64,000 nucleotides of DNA, taken from positions 6,451,789-6,515,788 of the forward strand of contig JAJEKV010000012.1 of assembly GCA_021234155.1 (NCBI GenBank), given 5' to 3'. The notes beneath the pieces are model-generated. The model did no database searches, was not told where the DNA came from, and saw only the letters and a program-made list of their open reading frames with translations. How positions within the stretch are numbered: the stretch's first letter is position 1; each line of letters begins with the position of its first letter. This document shows, in pieces, positions 11,218 to 25,154 of this stretch. The stretch comes from Isoetes taiwanensis (Eukaryota > Streptophyta > Lycopodiopsida > Isoetales > Isoetaceae). Position numbers and translations under genes: made by a program.

Positions 11218-12822
11218 CAATCCACAAACAAGAATAGCAAAAAGGATGCTCCGGAAGGGAGCTATATGAGAGATTTGAATTGGAGGATTTATGCCCCGAT
11301 GAAATTGCTGCTTCATTAAGGACATGCGCTAATGCAAAAGCCCCGCTTTTGAAGGGAAGCATCTTCACCATCTTATAGTTAGAAAAGGGTTGGAGAGTAA
11401 AACATTTTTGGGCAATCTTTGATACAAATGTATGGCAAGCGTGGTGCTTTGCCTGAAGCCGTAAGGTTTGACAAGATGAAGCGGAAAAAATTCATTCACA
11501 TGGAATATCATGATAGCTGGTTATGTTCAACTAGGCCAGCCCAGAAGCCTTAGATTTCTTCAAAAAAAATGCCCCAACCAAATATCAAGCTTTCTTGAAT
11601 ACCATACTTGCAAAATTTTATGCCCAAGTTTGGGCGTCAATGTTGTCCACGATCTATTTGGTAAAATGCCCGACCGAACGTTATATCATGGACGACATTG
11701 TTATCCGCTTATGTTCATCAAGGGAAGCTTCAACAGCCTATAATATTTTCCAGATATGCCATGTCTTAATATAGTTTCTTGGAATATCATTATTGGTGCC
11801 TATGCTCAACTTGGTCATCTTAAGGAGGCCCTTCAAATATTTAAGAAGATGCCCAATCCTCGATGTTATTTCTTGGACAAGCTGCCTAACGTGATGTAGT
11901 TACTTGGACGACTCGATTTACGTGATATGCCAACCTAGGTTTGTTCATCGAATCCTTTAGACCGCTTGGTCAAAATGCGGTTAGAAGGCATCAACCCCCG
12001 GGATTACATATATTAGTATGCTTGATGCATGTGCAAGCCACACGAGCCTTGGCCGAAGGGAAACAAGTTCACACTTGCATTATCTTCTTCAAGTTGCCGC
12101 ACGATGTTACTTTGAGAAATGCACTTGTCAATATGTATGCTAAGTGTGGTGACCTTCATCATGCACATGTTGAATTTGATAAAATGCCCGAGCGAAATTT
12201 GGTCTCGTGGAATACCATGGTTGCATCGTATGCACGACATGGGGAAGGACAGGAGGCTCAAGCGTGTTCGGAGGCAAATGGAACTGGAAGGGAGGAGGCC
12301 GATGGTGTAACTATGATGTGTATTCTAGCTTCGTAGCCACAATGGCATGGTTGATGATGGTTATCACTACTTCATTTCCACATCCAAGGACAATGTCATT
12401 AAGTTTGGAGCATTTTAATTGCATGATTGATCTTTCGGGGCGTCTTGGTCACTTGGAAGAGGCGAAGCCTTTGTTAATAACTTGCCTTTGGAACCTGATA
12501 TTACTTGTTGGAGAACCTTCCTTGGCACATGCGAGCGTTAGTGAAACCGCGGCAGCCCCAAAGATTCATACACACGGCAATATGCATTTTGTTTCCAAAG
12601 GAATATATGGTAGAGGAGCAATACTTGCATCCGGCATTCTCGCTCCAACATTGGCATTTAATTGAAGTGCTCAAGATTATGCACACGCACCCAAGAGCCC
12701 TCCGGATCTTTGTCACAAATACACTCGCTTTGGGCCGGTATGCATTGATTATGTTCTCGCATGACATGACCGTCTTAGAGTTAACCTCCTTCGAATTGAA
12801 GAGGCTGAATGGCCTTGACTAA
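11218..12822 (+). pseudogene. decayed pentatricopeptide-repeat (PPR, PLS class) gene
   Basis: Several frames on the plus strand together read as an organelle-type PPR protein. An early segment gives a leucine-rich opening ending LRTCANAKAP and LHHLIVRKGLES (~11300-11400), then TWNIMIAGYVQLGQ near 11510. Later come GKQVHTCIIF, NALVNMYAKCGDLHHA, FDKMPERNLVSWNTMVASYARHG (~12060-12240), and a terminal part with HFNCMIDLSGRLGHLEEA (~12410-12470). These are diagnostic P, L and S motifs of about 35 residues. At least four frame changes and several stops separate them, so no functional protein can be made. Intact PLS-class PPRs edit or process organellar RNA. No DYW domain could be read at the end. 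The lack of recognisable introns fits the usual single-exon PPR structure. Confidence 0.8.
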
Positions 12823-14230
12823 AGCTTGTTTGCACTCACACTACTTTGGAAAAACGAAGTTGCATTGCTCTATACTTACTCACGCAAAGCATAGTAAATT
12901 TTAGGTTAGGTTATTGTAATTTCAACCAAGAGTAAATGTTCCTCGCCTTATCGTATTAAAAACACATTGTGAGGAAACAAGGAGGGAGGCCAAACAATGC
13001 TTTCCTTCACTAACATCCTTCATTAGCAATGGTTGGAATCCAAAATAAGCAAATCCTCCAAAAGAAGTTCTATGGATCAACCAATTGAGGTTGTTTTGCA
13101 TTCTGAGTGCAATTTAAAGGACCTATTTTAAGCATGGAGGATGTAGCTTAGTAAGGGCTATGCTTCATTGGCCATGCTAGAGAAAATTTGAATTTCAGTT
13201 CTTGCTAAGCTACATTTCTTTACTAGTTTGGTTAAACCCAATTTGCCTTATATGGGGAGTTACTTGACGACCAAAGAATGGACACAAAACAGAGGGGCTT
13301 CACAAACATTTCTTGGCAAAGATGATCATGAGCAAGGCGTCGGTGGTTGAATTTGGAACTTCTCCCTTGCAGACTAGACGCAATATTTTAAATAATAGTA
13401 CTTATTCATAAAATGCATCTATCTTGCAAGTTTGAATTAAACGCGATGCCTTGGTTGCCATATATGTTTTCACATATTCTCAAGCTTGCCTCCATGATGC
13501 TATTTAAAGTGATTATTCTGATTATTTATGCAATGCGATTTTGGTGGAAATAGTCGTCGGACTTCCATGCAGGTAATATGCTTCTAATCTATTCATATTC
13601 TGAAGCTTGCCTCCATGATGTTATTTAAAGTGATCATTTGGATAATTTACGAATGCGATTTTGCTGGAAATACCCTTGAATTCCATGCGGGGTAATATTC
13701 TTGAAATGGCCTCCGTGACATGCATCTACCTTTGCATGACTTTGTTGATAGAGTGTGCATCTTTGGATCTCCTGGGTGGAACTAAACCCAACCTTGCATT
13801 ACCATCCTTTGTGAGATCTAACTAGGCTAGTATGTTTAGTCTTGGATTTTAAATCTTTCGAATTGCTTTAACAATGCATATACTAGTAGAGAGATGCTAT
13901 AATCTACACTAGAGTCTTGTTTATACTGTGAGACGTGTGACACAGTTGGATAAACTAGTTGCTTTGCCTCATGAGGACATCTTTGTTGTGGATTACTAGA
14001 TAGGTGAAGATAGTATTCTTTGTAACTTATAGAGGGTTTGGTATGAAATTAAGTTGTGTAGCTTGCTTGCACGCTGTTTAATGTGATGGTTTGATTTATT
14101 GCAGGGAATAGTCTGGGAATGTTTGCATGTAGACCTGGTGCTAGGATGTGCATATTATGGAACTTGCTTGCTTGCAAGAATATCTACCTTATCAGTTATA
14201 TATATACAATTATATAAGCTGCCCCCTTGT
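12823..14230. other. no gene; contains a ~110-bp tandem repeat
   Basis: No protein-coding frame of interest. From 13473 to 13693 a unit of about 110 bp is present twice (13473-13580 and 13593-13693), sharing CATATTCT(C/G)AAGCTTGCCTCCATGATG and TATTTAAAGTGAT. The rest is AT-rich and unassigned. Confidence 0.6.
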
Positions 14231-16560
14231 TTGTAACCCGGTGTGTTATCCCTGCGGGCGGTCCGTTAAGAGATCCGGCCACGGAGGAAGCCACGTCATC
14301 ATCCCCAAGCAACCCACTTAGATTGGGGCTTTTGATTTCGTCCGTTGAATGTGCAGGATCGATGGCCGAGATTTAGGCACACATATTAATTGCAATCAAT
14401 GCCATAAATGTGTTGCAGCAAAAATTAATGGTGCTCTTGTGAGGTGGCGTTAAAAAAAAAAAAAGGGAAAAAAATTCGATTTCTTTGGAATGCCGACTCT
14501 TCTGCAGCTCCTGGGCATGGTGCCGTCTCCGCCCGTCTTTCCTGTGGGCGGCTATTTTGGCGAATGCTGGGGTCGGCATGCGCCCTGGCTGTTCTTTTCA
14601 TGACAAGGTTGAAAAACATTCTGTTTACATTCTGATTCGGATTTGCATCTTCCAGCTGAAATACGGTTCTACTAAAATGCCGAGAGCACAAAGTTTTTTT
14701 CATTTCGTAGCCTGCATTTCGTAGCCTGCTTGATTGGGCACCTGTGCATCATGCCCAGAATAGATATTTAGCTGGCAGAATGCATCACAAAGGTTTATTT
14801 TCTGAAAGATTTCACGGCTGACGGAATGCATCAAAGATGGTAAATATTCCTTCGCATTTTCTTGGGTGTCATGCTCTTGACTGACCTGATTTTCCATGGT
14901 CCATGGTTTGTTTGGAGAGGCTTCTAGCTGTGGCGCAGCTTGCCGAAATGTGCCACTATAGTCTGAAGGTATGGTTTGTTGTCTGGTTTATTGCAAGAAG
15001 CACTCCATCAGCAGGCTTCATGAGGTTCTTCAATGGCGTGGAGTGCAGATTAGATTTCTTTGTGCTTTTGTGTCCACGCTAAAATTGGATGCATCAGTTG
15101 CCGATTTTGAAGTCTATCTCTTGGGGTCCTGGCAAACGACTTCATCATTTCTGTGGCAGCAATTTCATCATTTCCGGCTTTAACATTTTTCCGTGAGGTT
15201 CAATCTAATTCTCTGGCCTGTGTTGAAAAGCACACTAGTAATTCGTTGCCAGAAAAGAACATAGTCGATTTTTCCTAATTTAATCCTAGTAGCAGCTAAA
15301 ATTTGAGTCTTCGTAGCATTTTTAGGCAATACCCATGCTCATGATTGGTCATTTTTTATTTTTTCATGGCATAATCACAGCCTGGTTCTTTACTTGGTTC
15401 CGTGATTTAACCCTTATTTTCTGCAGGGTTCTTGATGGGTCTGAGTATCTCTGCTTAGGCTCTGCTTGTTTGCGGGCAGGGAGGCGGCATCATCCTTGTG
15501 TTTATCTGGGCAGAGGCCCAGGCGATTCTCTTTTTGTTTTGGCAACCTCTGTTACAAAGGCAATGCCGATTTTGCAAGCTTCGTGGTACCCAATTCAGGG
15601 TTGTTATCCCTGGTCTGATGCAAAGGATCGAGCTAGCTATGGGCGCTGCAGCAACAAATCACTTTAAAGGACTCTATTGTAAACTTTGATGAGGCGCAAC
15701 TTAGTAAGGGACACAATCTCAAATATTTTACAGTTTTCGAGTGTCATCTGCACAGGTAGTGCTTTGATATGCATTTGTTTTGCTACGTGTTATCTAATGA
15801 TTTGTGGCCTATGCAGCTTAGGGTAGTTCAGTCTCCATTGTTCGAATGTTTGAAGAGGCTTAGGAAGCAACTTGCTGTTGGTAACTGGCGTTATATATAC
15901 GCATCACCTTGACTCATGAAGGGCTTTCTATGGCATTTATCCTTAAATGGTCGAGAGGTATTGAACTCGAGCAAAGGCACATGGTGGACCGGCCGAGAAT
16001 GCCAAAATCCATAATAAATTGAATTTTTTTTTCCTGAGATCAAGAAACCGCAGATTGCAATAAGGTATGTTTCTCCCTCTATGTTATGCAAAAGGCAGCC
16101 ACTTATTGGTTATTATTCAAGGCAACAGACCAGTTCCTTTAATGATACGGAATGTTTTGCTAAGTCTTTGGTTCAGCCTCAGCAAATATAATCTGTGAAC
16201 AGTGAGGATAGAGTTTTTGTTCTTAGACTGCTATGTCAATCTTATTTGGCTACTTCTAGTGTCTATGACATGCCCAAGTGAGCACTAACACACTTTAATT
16301 CACAGGTTAGTTGTTAGCAGTTATGAAGAAAGATGTCTCTTCCAGCAAGCTGTTGGTCCTCAACAAGCTCATGCCCAATGCGATTACTAGGGGGATGGTG
16401 CAAAGATCGGTTTTACGTGAGTCTGGCTGATTTTGTATTCTCTCTCACAAATGCTGACATAGATGGCCGTGTGTTGGTTCAAAAGCCCATTCTGTTAATT
16501 GTTCAGTAATTGTGTGCAAGTTTGTTACGCCCAATGCTGCTAAGCATTTTTCTGAGGTTA
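14231..16560. other. no supported gene; possible transcript remains
   Basis: Only short frames without known domains are present. Some intron/exon-like borders are visible on the plus strand, for example CTGCAG before GGTTCTTGATGGGTC near 15427 and TTCACAG before GTTAGTTG near 16305. They suggest a non-coding or decayed spliced transcript. Nothing stronger can be supported. Confidence 0.35.
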
Positions 16561-19500
16561 GTCACTGCATTGCTTATTCAAAAGATTGAAGAGTAGAGAG
16601 GGATTGGTAGCTCTTATTTGTTTACTCTGCCTGTTAATGAGCTAATGAATACCATCCTTATTTCATGGTCTCCTTCAATTTGTTCCAGTCAGTCAATTAT
16701 GATTATTTATTACATTATGTATAAGTATTAGTCCATGGAAAATTAACATGCTAAGTCAACCATGGCGTGGGCAAATCTGTCCCAAATCCATGGAATATGA
16801 GAAGGGCCATTATAAAGGAAGAATGGTGTCCCACATCACATTTCTGTGAAACCAAGTGTTCAGACGAGATACTTATCTTTGCATGTGGAACATAGAAGCG
16901 ACTTCAAAGCCCTATGTTGTTTTCCACTGCACCCAAAGTCTAAACTATATCCAAATACATTAGCATAAGTTTAATTTCTTATCTTATCCTTAAAAAGCAA
17001 TTTAATATTTTGTTTCAAATGAGGTTAGGAGAATTGAATAAAGCCAAGGGAGTTGGGTGGAACTACTACCTTTGCATAGTGTTTTACAAAGCATATTAGA
17101 ATCCTTGACTTTTTCAAAAATGGAAGTTATACGTGTTAGATTAACAAAAGGACAAACTGGATATGTACTTCAATTTTATTAGCCATGCTCCGTGATTACA
17201 TTATAAGCCATTGTTAATATGTCTAGCAATTTCACATATTCCTTGATTATCAACTAATTCTTTAAAATATGCGGTGACTTTAATCCCACGTACAGATTGT
17301 GCGCTCTTGGACAAATCTTTATTCATGTAGCAATGTCATTCCAACTATGAAATATGGCCCATAATTTCTAGATTAACTTCGATGGATTCTAAAACTTCTT
17401 TATTCATTGACTCATGCAATTGATGTATAGTTTGAGCCCCATGACTTTGTTTGACGATATTTGCTTGAAGGAAAGGAATATTAGAGCGAAGTAACCTTCA
17501 GGAAATGGTAGCCCATAGAATTTAATTGCCTGCAATGCACAAGATGGACACTTTCGCCTTCAATTGTAAATACAGTAGATCATGGATTTTGTACAATTTT
17601 TGAGTAATCTAAAGGAATATTAAAGGAACCTAATGGAATTTTATTAGGTCTTAGTGGAAGATGCCAATTTGTAAAACCTTGCATCATCAGAATAGGCATT
17701 TCCTTAGGGCACTTTTTAGACAATGGGTTGTGAGCTCTCTCTTGGTGGTGTTCGTAGTACTTTATCGTCAGACGGTTATGGGCAACATAGTTTCAAGATC
17801 TATGATGATATCCTCACTATCATTAATAGAGGAGCAACTCATCTCGAGCTACCTAGAAACAATGGGGGTAACTCAACCTCAATTTTTATAAGTGTTTCAA
17901 TCGAATCAAACATGAATTTCATAATGATTCAACTTCACAGTAACCTGAAGAATCTAAAGTAGGTGGTTCTTACTATTTGCAATTTAGAAGTTCTTCCTCA
18001 ATTACATAATGAAAATGATAGCGTAAATTATCATCGATCTTATAAAGACATTTGTGTAGATGTTGCAAAATTACGTGAGGACCTCATAAAGTCTTATGAG
18101 TAAATATATTCAAGTATTCGTAGATTTGACTAGATTTTTCAACATTCCTACTTGACATCTAGTCTATGACAGACAGGACCACAAATTAATTGTTGATTTT
18201 GACTTTAAAGTCTCCAATTTTAATTCGTCTCTTTTAGTTTAAACCAAATTTAGGTTGATCTTTTGAGTTTATCTCAGTATCTTTGATTTGTGCATCTTCT
18301 AAAGCTTGACTCCTTCAGTTTAGTTCAAGTTTGGTTTGACGTTTTCATTTGACCTTACTGACTATGGCCGCAGTGCAACTTTGACTTTCAAATTCTAGTT
18401 CTTAAGTTCTATAGCAGGCACATTAAATTCTATGAACCACATTTATTGCATGCTCTCTCGATAAAAAGGAACATTAAAACCTCTCCGAGTGTATTGAGTA
18501 TGATAGGTGTGTTTTCCTATAACAAAGAATAATATCTTACAAATTAACTTTCAAGTTTATACATAATTCCGACCCCTACGATTGGCATAAGTTAGCAACA
18601 TGTACAAGTCCTATAGATGTTTTCAAGTTATTTGTATTTCAATGATTGTTGTTGTCATATTTCTTATTCAGGATATATAGCCCAGATGGATAATGGTGCT
18701 TCATAGTATTGGCTAATCATGCAACTATTTTGATTTGATTATGTACTGTAAGTTATAAAGTAGCATATAATGCACTCCCGAGTCTATTCGCTTCTCAAAT
18801 TTCACGTCTCAAGAATCAAAAGTTCGTGAAGATGAAGAATTGCTACACATTAAATGTTTGCAAAAATACGAGTTTAACGTTCACAATTTGACTAGGGTGC
18901 CTGTGTGTATGAATAGATATTTCAGATGCTAACATATAGTATTATTGCTCCTTTAAGATCATTTTAAAAGTAACTCATACAACCACTCTTCAATATCCAA
19001 ATCACATGTAAGAGGACCTTTGGAAAATCTAATAGAATCTTAAAGTCAATATTGCACCCTCTCCGGATTTGAATTGCTAACAATGTTAGTGTAGCTCACC
19101 CTATTTATTAATGCGCTGGAATTATTCATTTGTGGCTGATTAGACAATAGGAACCCATGCACACAAAAGACCCTCTATAGATCTCGTGCAATCTAAACGA
19201 ATTTGCATTGAATCTTTAAGAAAACATTCACAAAATGTTCAAAATATGATGCAATTTACATATTTTCACCTTTTGGATGGAGCTGATATGAACTCATAAT
19301 TCCGTTTGCAACCTTCATATAGGGACTCTATAAACAATCTTTTTTGTTAGGTTGATTGACCAGAGAATCTTGTTAGAAAGATCTTGAACAATCCAGTTAA
19401 AACATTTGTAGGCATTTATAGAATCCAAGAGAGTTATCAAAGGGTTCTTGGGGATTTAAAGAAAACTTGACAGTCTCAATGAATCTTGAGGAATCTAGGA

Positions 19501-21589
19501 GATTCTTAGTGATCTCATCTCACGATTCCTAGAGAATCTAGGGTAAATTTAAGTTTTTACTTTCTTCCTAAAATCTTTATGCTTAAACCTTCCTACAAAA
19601 AAAAAATTGATCACAAAGTGTAAGGGACCTGGAGGGATTTCAAGGAAACTTGACATAACCTCAATCAATCTAAGAGGAATCTAGGAGATTCTTAGTGATC
19701 TCATGCCACTCCGGGAGAATCTAACGTGAATTTGACTTTACACTTTCTTGCTAAAATCTTTATGCAAAAACCTTCCTACAAAGAAATCAATACATTGTTA
19801 GGCGTGCAAAAATTGTGTCAAGTAGTTGTTCCACTTCTTATTCAGATTGTTTTTTTGAAGTTCTTGGATTAAATTGCACATTGATGCAAATTTGAATTGC
19901 AAATAGCAGAATTTTGTTGTATTATGATGCAGGATGGAGGCACCTGCAAGCTAGGTCCGCATCGCAGCCAAAGATGACTTGCTTTCATTGCGCAGATAAT
20001 GGTCCTCGCATGGTGTCTCATCCAGTTGTTGATTTACATTGTAAAATGAAGGCATCGTGTTTTTGTAATGCCCATAGGCATTTTGTTCAAATCTTATATG
20101 CGACTAGAAATCTTTTTGCTCTAGGAAATGGCTCTCCTTTGGGTATACACAATTACTTAAGCACCCCCCTTGTTATGTAGAGATTGATCTCGACCGTCCA
20201 AATTTAAGATCAACAGGCCACATGGAGCCACTTTGTGATGCCTCAAGCACCCCCTTTATAATAGTGTGGTGTCACCGTCTTGGACCGTCCGGATTGAAGG
20301 AGGCAAGTGATATCCTAGCCGTTTAATGTGGTTGGAGGGTGATTTAATAGTTGTAGAATTAGGGCATGAAATCTTGACCCTTCAAAATTAGGGCATCTAT
20401 CGATGGCGTTGATTAAAAAAGCATAAAGATAAGGTCGTGCATCACTCTTTGTCAAGTGTATTATTTGCATCCCTTTGTGGTTTATGTTGCTTACCAAAAT
20501 TAAATGCGAAGACTTGATCCTTTTCTAATTGATCTTGTTGATAATGCCAAAGTTCTTGAAGCATTTTTAAGGTCCTTATCTTTTTGAAGTTGTGATTTTT
20601 GGAACATCAGCTATTAGGTTCCAGTCCCTAGGAACGCTCTGTTTTTTATCGAAAGGCTATGCGGTTTATTCTATTTTTTCATTAACTGCTTGCCTCAATT
20701 ATTGGAGGTGCTTCCAGTTTCAAATTAAACTTTGCAATATCACAATGCAAAACACTTTTTATTAATTTTTTTCCTTATTTGAATGGCTCCTCTATAGGTG
20801 CTGACTTTGACAGTTCTTGCTAGTGGAATCAGAAGAAACTATGGATCATGTGGACTGGAAAAGATGCTTGGACTGCTAATGTTGATGGATGTAAATTTGC
20901 CTACAATTTGCTTGCTAGATAGGCCTTGGCGCTAGGGCCCCAAACTACCAATTCCAGCAATTTTGAAGTTTCCAAAAAGGAAGGCAATTGGAAACAGGCT
21001 TTCAACATGGCACTCTCCATGGCATTGGACCATTCTTATTCTATGGACAAAGAAACTCTAATAAACAATAGCGAGCTTTAGATTGCTAACTTGACCCTCT
21101 TACTTTTATTCAAAATTAACTCGATTCTTCACTCAGAAGTCTTAATAAACAATAGTGAGCTTTATTGAATGGCTATTAGGCAAAGATATAACTTAAAACT
21201 ACATGACTTTGGACTAGATGCATACTGTCATTCGTGCGATTCATAATCTTGGATTTCGCTCCTAGGTGTTCATAAACCGTAGTTCATAGACCCATTCATA
21301 ATATAAAAACTTGTATATATATATTTTTACAGAGGGTGTCTGGCTTGAATCGTGGCCGTTGAAGTATTGTCTTGGCCATTGGTTTATGCTGACGTGCCAT
21401 ATCGGACGGGCGAGATGCATCGTAGAGCATCGCGTGACGAACTGGCTTGGGATCCGGCCATGGATGTTCTTCACCAGGTCGTCTTCCCAGATAGAAGAGT
21501 CGTTTTTGAGAGAAGCGATGAAGAACCCGCGGTATGCCATGCGGTTTGGGGTTATGGGTTATTTTGAGTTTAGAGTTTGATGGGAGTTT
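16561..21589. other. no supported gene; AT-rich, with a ~180-bp direct repeat
   Basis: No convincing coding region. A direct repeat occupies about 19448-19605 and 19629-19785. Both copies carry GAGGAATCTAGGAGATTCTTAG followed by TGATCTCAT and end with AAAATCTTTATGC(T/A)(T/A)AAACCTTCCTACAAA. Around 21340-21560 there is a short GC-richer island open on both strands that may be a gene remnant, but no domain is visible. Confidence 0.45.
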
Positions 21590-22309
21590 GATGCATCCGA
21601 GGCGAGGTGTTTTGCCATAATGGAAATAACTTTTTTCCGGCTCATAAAATGAGAAAATTTTGCCCGTTTTACAGATAGAGGAGACTAAGACCTTTTTAAC
21701 AGCAGTAAGGTCATATCAAACGGAGTTCGGATCTTCGACTTATAGTGTTTTTATCGTTTGTTTCGTGGATAACAAAATTAAAACAACACATCTTTGTGCA
21801 TTGCAACTCCTTGTTGGTTCTAGCAAAAAGTAGGGGCATTGTCTACCTCAAACAAAACGTCACGCCAATGTACAAAAATAAGGACCCTCCTTTAAGTTAT
21901 CGGACCACGAGAACTTCAAACATCCCTAGCGCCCGGACGTCTTAATGTGGTACATCCAATGATGAAAGATTCCTACTTGTATAAAATGCATGTGCACATT
22001 GTAAAGGCAAGATTTCTGGATCACGAGTACTTTCATCAATTAGTAATGTTCATCCAGAGACGACTTTTAGACCAAATTACTGGCCCATAATTCAATAGAA
22101 CTTGTCCTTGTCTACCTTTTGCAGTCGTGGTAAAATTGGGTTTAAATACAGATAACGTTAAAATTACCATGGAATCGATGCCTCAAGAAGCTACTAAACA
22201 AAGCTGCATGAGAAAATAAAGAAGTCGTTTTATGTCATTATGATCCGTTGTTCTATTACATTTGGCTCTATGCCATGGAACAATGCAATTTCTATGCCAC
22301 TAGCAAGGG

Positions 22310-23400
22310 CCGGATCCTTCTTGCCCTCCCTCTCCTCAGTGTTCGTTATTAGCTCTCCCTTCTCTCGTCGGCTTCACGTCCCATCCTCCTCTCTGGATCT
22401 TGGCGTTCACCTCTTCTAGTGTCCCTTTCCACTTCTCGACTTTCAAAGTCCCTAGTACTGGCTCCTCTCCATTCCCTCCTGCCATCTCTCTCCCCAGCAC
22501 TAGCTCCTCTCCATCCTCTCTGGTCATTTCTCTCTCTGCGCCTAGTGTCGACAATCATGTCATAACCCAAATGCTCCCCACGTTCCCTATCTTCCCTTCT
22601 TGAGAGCTGATCAATCTCATAGTGCTCCTCATTTCTTTGCTTGACTCTATCTTCTCTTCGTGGCAAAACATCAAGATTGTCTTCTTGCCTCCCATGTTCA
22701 TATCTTCTCCTCGTCTCCATTGCATCTCCAAAATGTCTCTCGCCTCGTTGGCTCTCCCTGGATGCGATTGAACCAAACTCTCGATCTCCATTGCTTCACG
22801 TCCCATCCTCCTCTCTGGATCTTGGCGTTCACCTCTTCTAGTGTCCCTTTCCACTTCTCGACTTTCAAAGTCCCTAGTACTGGCTCCTCTCCATTCCCTC
22901 CTGCCATCTCTCTCCCCAGCACTAGCTCCTCTCCATCCTCTCTGGTCATTTCTCTCTCTGCGCCTAGTGTCGACAATCATGTCATAACCCAAATGCTCCC
23001 CACGTTCCCTATCTTCCCTTCTTGAGAGCTGATCAATCTCATAGTGCTCCTCATTTCTTTGCCTGACTCTATCTTCTCTTCGTGGCAAAACATCAAGATT
23101 GTCTTCTTGCCTCCCATGTTCATATCTTCTCCTCGTCTCCATTGCATCTCCAAAATGTCTCTCGCCTCGTTGGCTCTCCCTGGATGCGATTGAACCAAAC
23201 TCTCGAGATCGAGTACCCTCCTCAGTTTGTTCACGTCTGCGGGATTTCCTCGGCGGGGGCGAGACCTTTCGGTTACACCTGCAGCGACGAAGTGGGACTC
23301 TAATGCCTCATGGCCTCTCAATACCAACACATCGGTAAAAGGAACCACAAGAGGGTGGCGAACATGGCTGCAAGCAATCAAAACAATGCCATCGGCTCAT
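22310..23400 (-). pseudogene. Arg/Glu-rich secreted protein, copy A (broken)
   Basis: This copy holds the Arg/Glu-rich block twice: a roughly 420-bp internal duplication repeats 22374-22795 at 22796-23215. The second block joins the first out of frame (after MGREAMEIE), so the frame ends at 22555. The start region differs from the intact copies by a missing base just after the ATG at 23400 (ATGAGCCG instead of ATGAGCCAG), which also breaks the signal peptide. Sequence between 23215 and 23330 also differs from the other copies at GC-rich positions. The upstream RY-rich region is present (23418-23600). It is unlikely to be functional as read. Confidence 0.7.
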
Positions 23401-24527
23401 CTTGTCGCTACCAAACCGTCATGGCAATAGGCCATTATATGGACACCAATTGCGGTTTAGATTAGCATGCAAATGATGATGCTCACATGGGTATACCATG
23501 CAAGTGTGCATCATGCACTTTCGGCATCCACACATGCATGCATTCACTTGCATGGCGCGGAATGGAGGAGGGGCGCGACTTGTCTTTGTCGCGTTATGCA
23601 TGTGGAATTAGAGGATGAACCATAAGAGATCACTAAGAGCAAGCCGACCTAATGCAAGCCAACCCTTCCTCGCGTAGCCGGGGTTTAGAAACACGGTGAT
23701 CTTGAACCGCGCGAGCTAATTCCCCAAGGAAATTTACCCAAGTGCCTCTCCCATTATTAGGAAAATTACGCGAATGCATCCGATGCGGGTGTTTTGCCAT
23801 AATGGAAATAACTTTTTTCTGGCTCATAAAATGAGAAAATTTTGCCCGTTTTTTTTGATAGAGGAGACTAAGACCTTTTCAGCGGCGAGGTCATATCAAG
23901 CGGAGTTAGGATCTTCGACTTATAGTGTTTTTATCGTTTGTTTTAGTGGATAACAAAATTAAAACAACACATCTTTGTGCATTGCAACTCCTTGTTGGTT
24001 TTAGCAAAAGTAGGGGCATTGTCTACCTCAAACAAAGCGTCAAGCCAATGTACAAAAATAAGGACCCTCCTTTAAGTTATCGGACCACGAGAACTTCAAA
24101 GCATCCTAGGCGGGGCGTCTTAATGTGGTACATCCAATGATGAAAGATTCCTACTTGTATAAAATGCATGTGCACATTGTAAAGGCAAGATTTACGGATC
24201 CGGTTTTCATCAATTAGTAATGTTCATCCGAGGCGACTTTTAGACCAAATTGCGGCCCATAATTCAATAGAACTTGTCCTTGTCTACCTTTTGCGATGGT
24301 GGTTAAATTGGGTTTAAATCCTATAGCGTTAAAATTACCATGGAACCCGTGCCCAAGAAGCTACTAAACAAAGGACAAATCACGAACCCCTTGCATGAGA
24401 AAATAAAGAAATGTCGTTTTATGTGATCATGATCCGTTTTCTATTACATTTGGCTCTATGCCATGGGAACAATGCAATTTCTATGCCACTAGCAAGGGCG
24501 GATCCTTCTTGCCCTCCTCTCCTCGCG

Positions 24528-25154
24528 TTAATTATTAACTCTCCCTTCTCTCGTCGACTTCCGTCCCATCCTCCTCTCTGGATCTTGGCGTTCACCTCTT
24601 CTAGTGTCCCTTTCCACTTCTCGACTTTCAAAGTCCCTAGTACTGGCTCCTCTCCATTCCCTCCTGCCATCTCTCTCCCCAGCACTAGCTCCTCTCCATC
24701 CTCTCTGGTCATTTCTCTCTCTGCGCCTAGTGTCGACAATCATGTCATAACCCAAATGCTCCCCACGTTCCCTATCTTCCCTTCTTGAGAGCTGATCAAT
24801 CTCATAGTGCTCCTCATTTCTTTGCCTGACTCTATCTTCTCTTCGTGGCAAAACATCAAGATTGTCTTCTTGCCTCCCATGTTCATATCTTCTCCTCGTC
24901 TCCATTGCATCTCCAAAATGTCTCTCGCCTCGTTGGCTCTCCCTGGATGCGATTGAACCAAACTCTCGAGATCGAGTACCCTCCTCAGTTTGTTCACGTC
25001 TGCGGGATTCCCTCGACAGGGGACGAGACCTTTCCAGACACACCAACGACGAGTCAGACTCTAATGCCTCGCGGCCTCTCAATACCAACACATCGGAAGA
25101 AGAAACTGGAACCAAGAGGGTGGCGAACATGGCTGCAAGCAATGCGAGAAACAT
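24528..25154 (-). CDS. Arg/Glu-rich secreted protein, copy B (best open frame)
   Basis: This is the longest uninterrupted copy, about 208 codons from an ATG at 25154. It begins with a hydrophobic signal peptide (MFLALLAAMFATLLVPVSSS) and continues with DVLVLRGREALES, one visible cysteine (SLVCLERSR), and then about 150 residues dominated by Arg and Glu. These include repeated short motifs such as RREDR, RRERND, WRGAS and RRGERQDPERR. There is no known catalytic domain. Its upstream region is abnormal: the usual promoter segment is replaced by a joint to block b at 25151, which removes the first residues MSQMA of the other copies. The C-terminus (KSTREGRVNN) differs from the other copies. The Arg/Glu-rich composition, signal peptide and RY-type promoters of sister copies suggest a seed or spore storage precursor, possibly related to vicilin N-terminal regions. 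That is inference only. Confidence 0.6.
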   Translation of the reverse strand: MFLALLAAMFATLLVPVSSSDVLVLRGREALESDSSLVCLERSRPLSRESRRREQTEEGTRSREFGSIASRESQRGERHFGDAMETRRRYEHGRQEDNLDVLPRREDRVRQRNEEHYEIDQLSRREDRERGEHLGYDMIVDTRRRERNDQRGWRGASAGERDGRREWRGASTRDFESREVERDTRRGERQDPERRMGRKSTREGRVNN

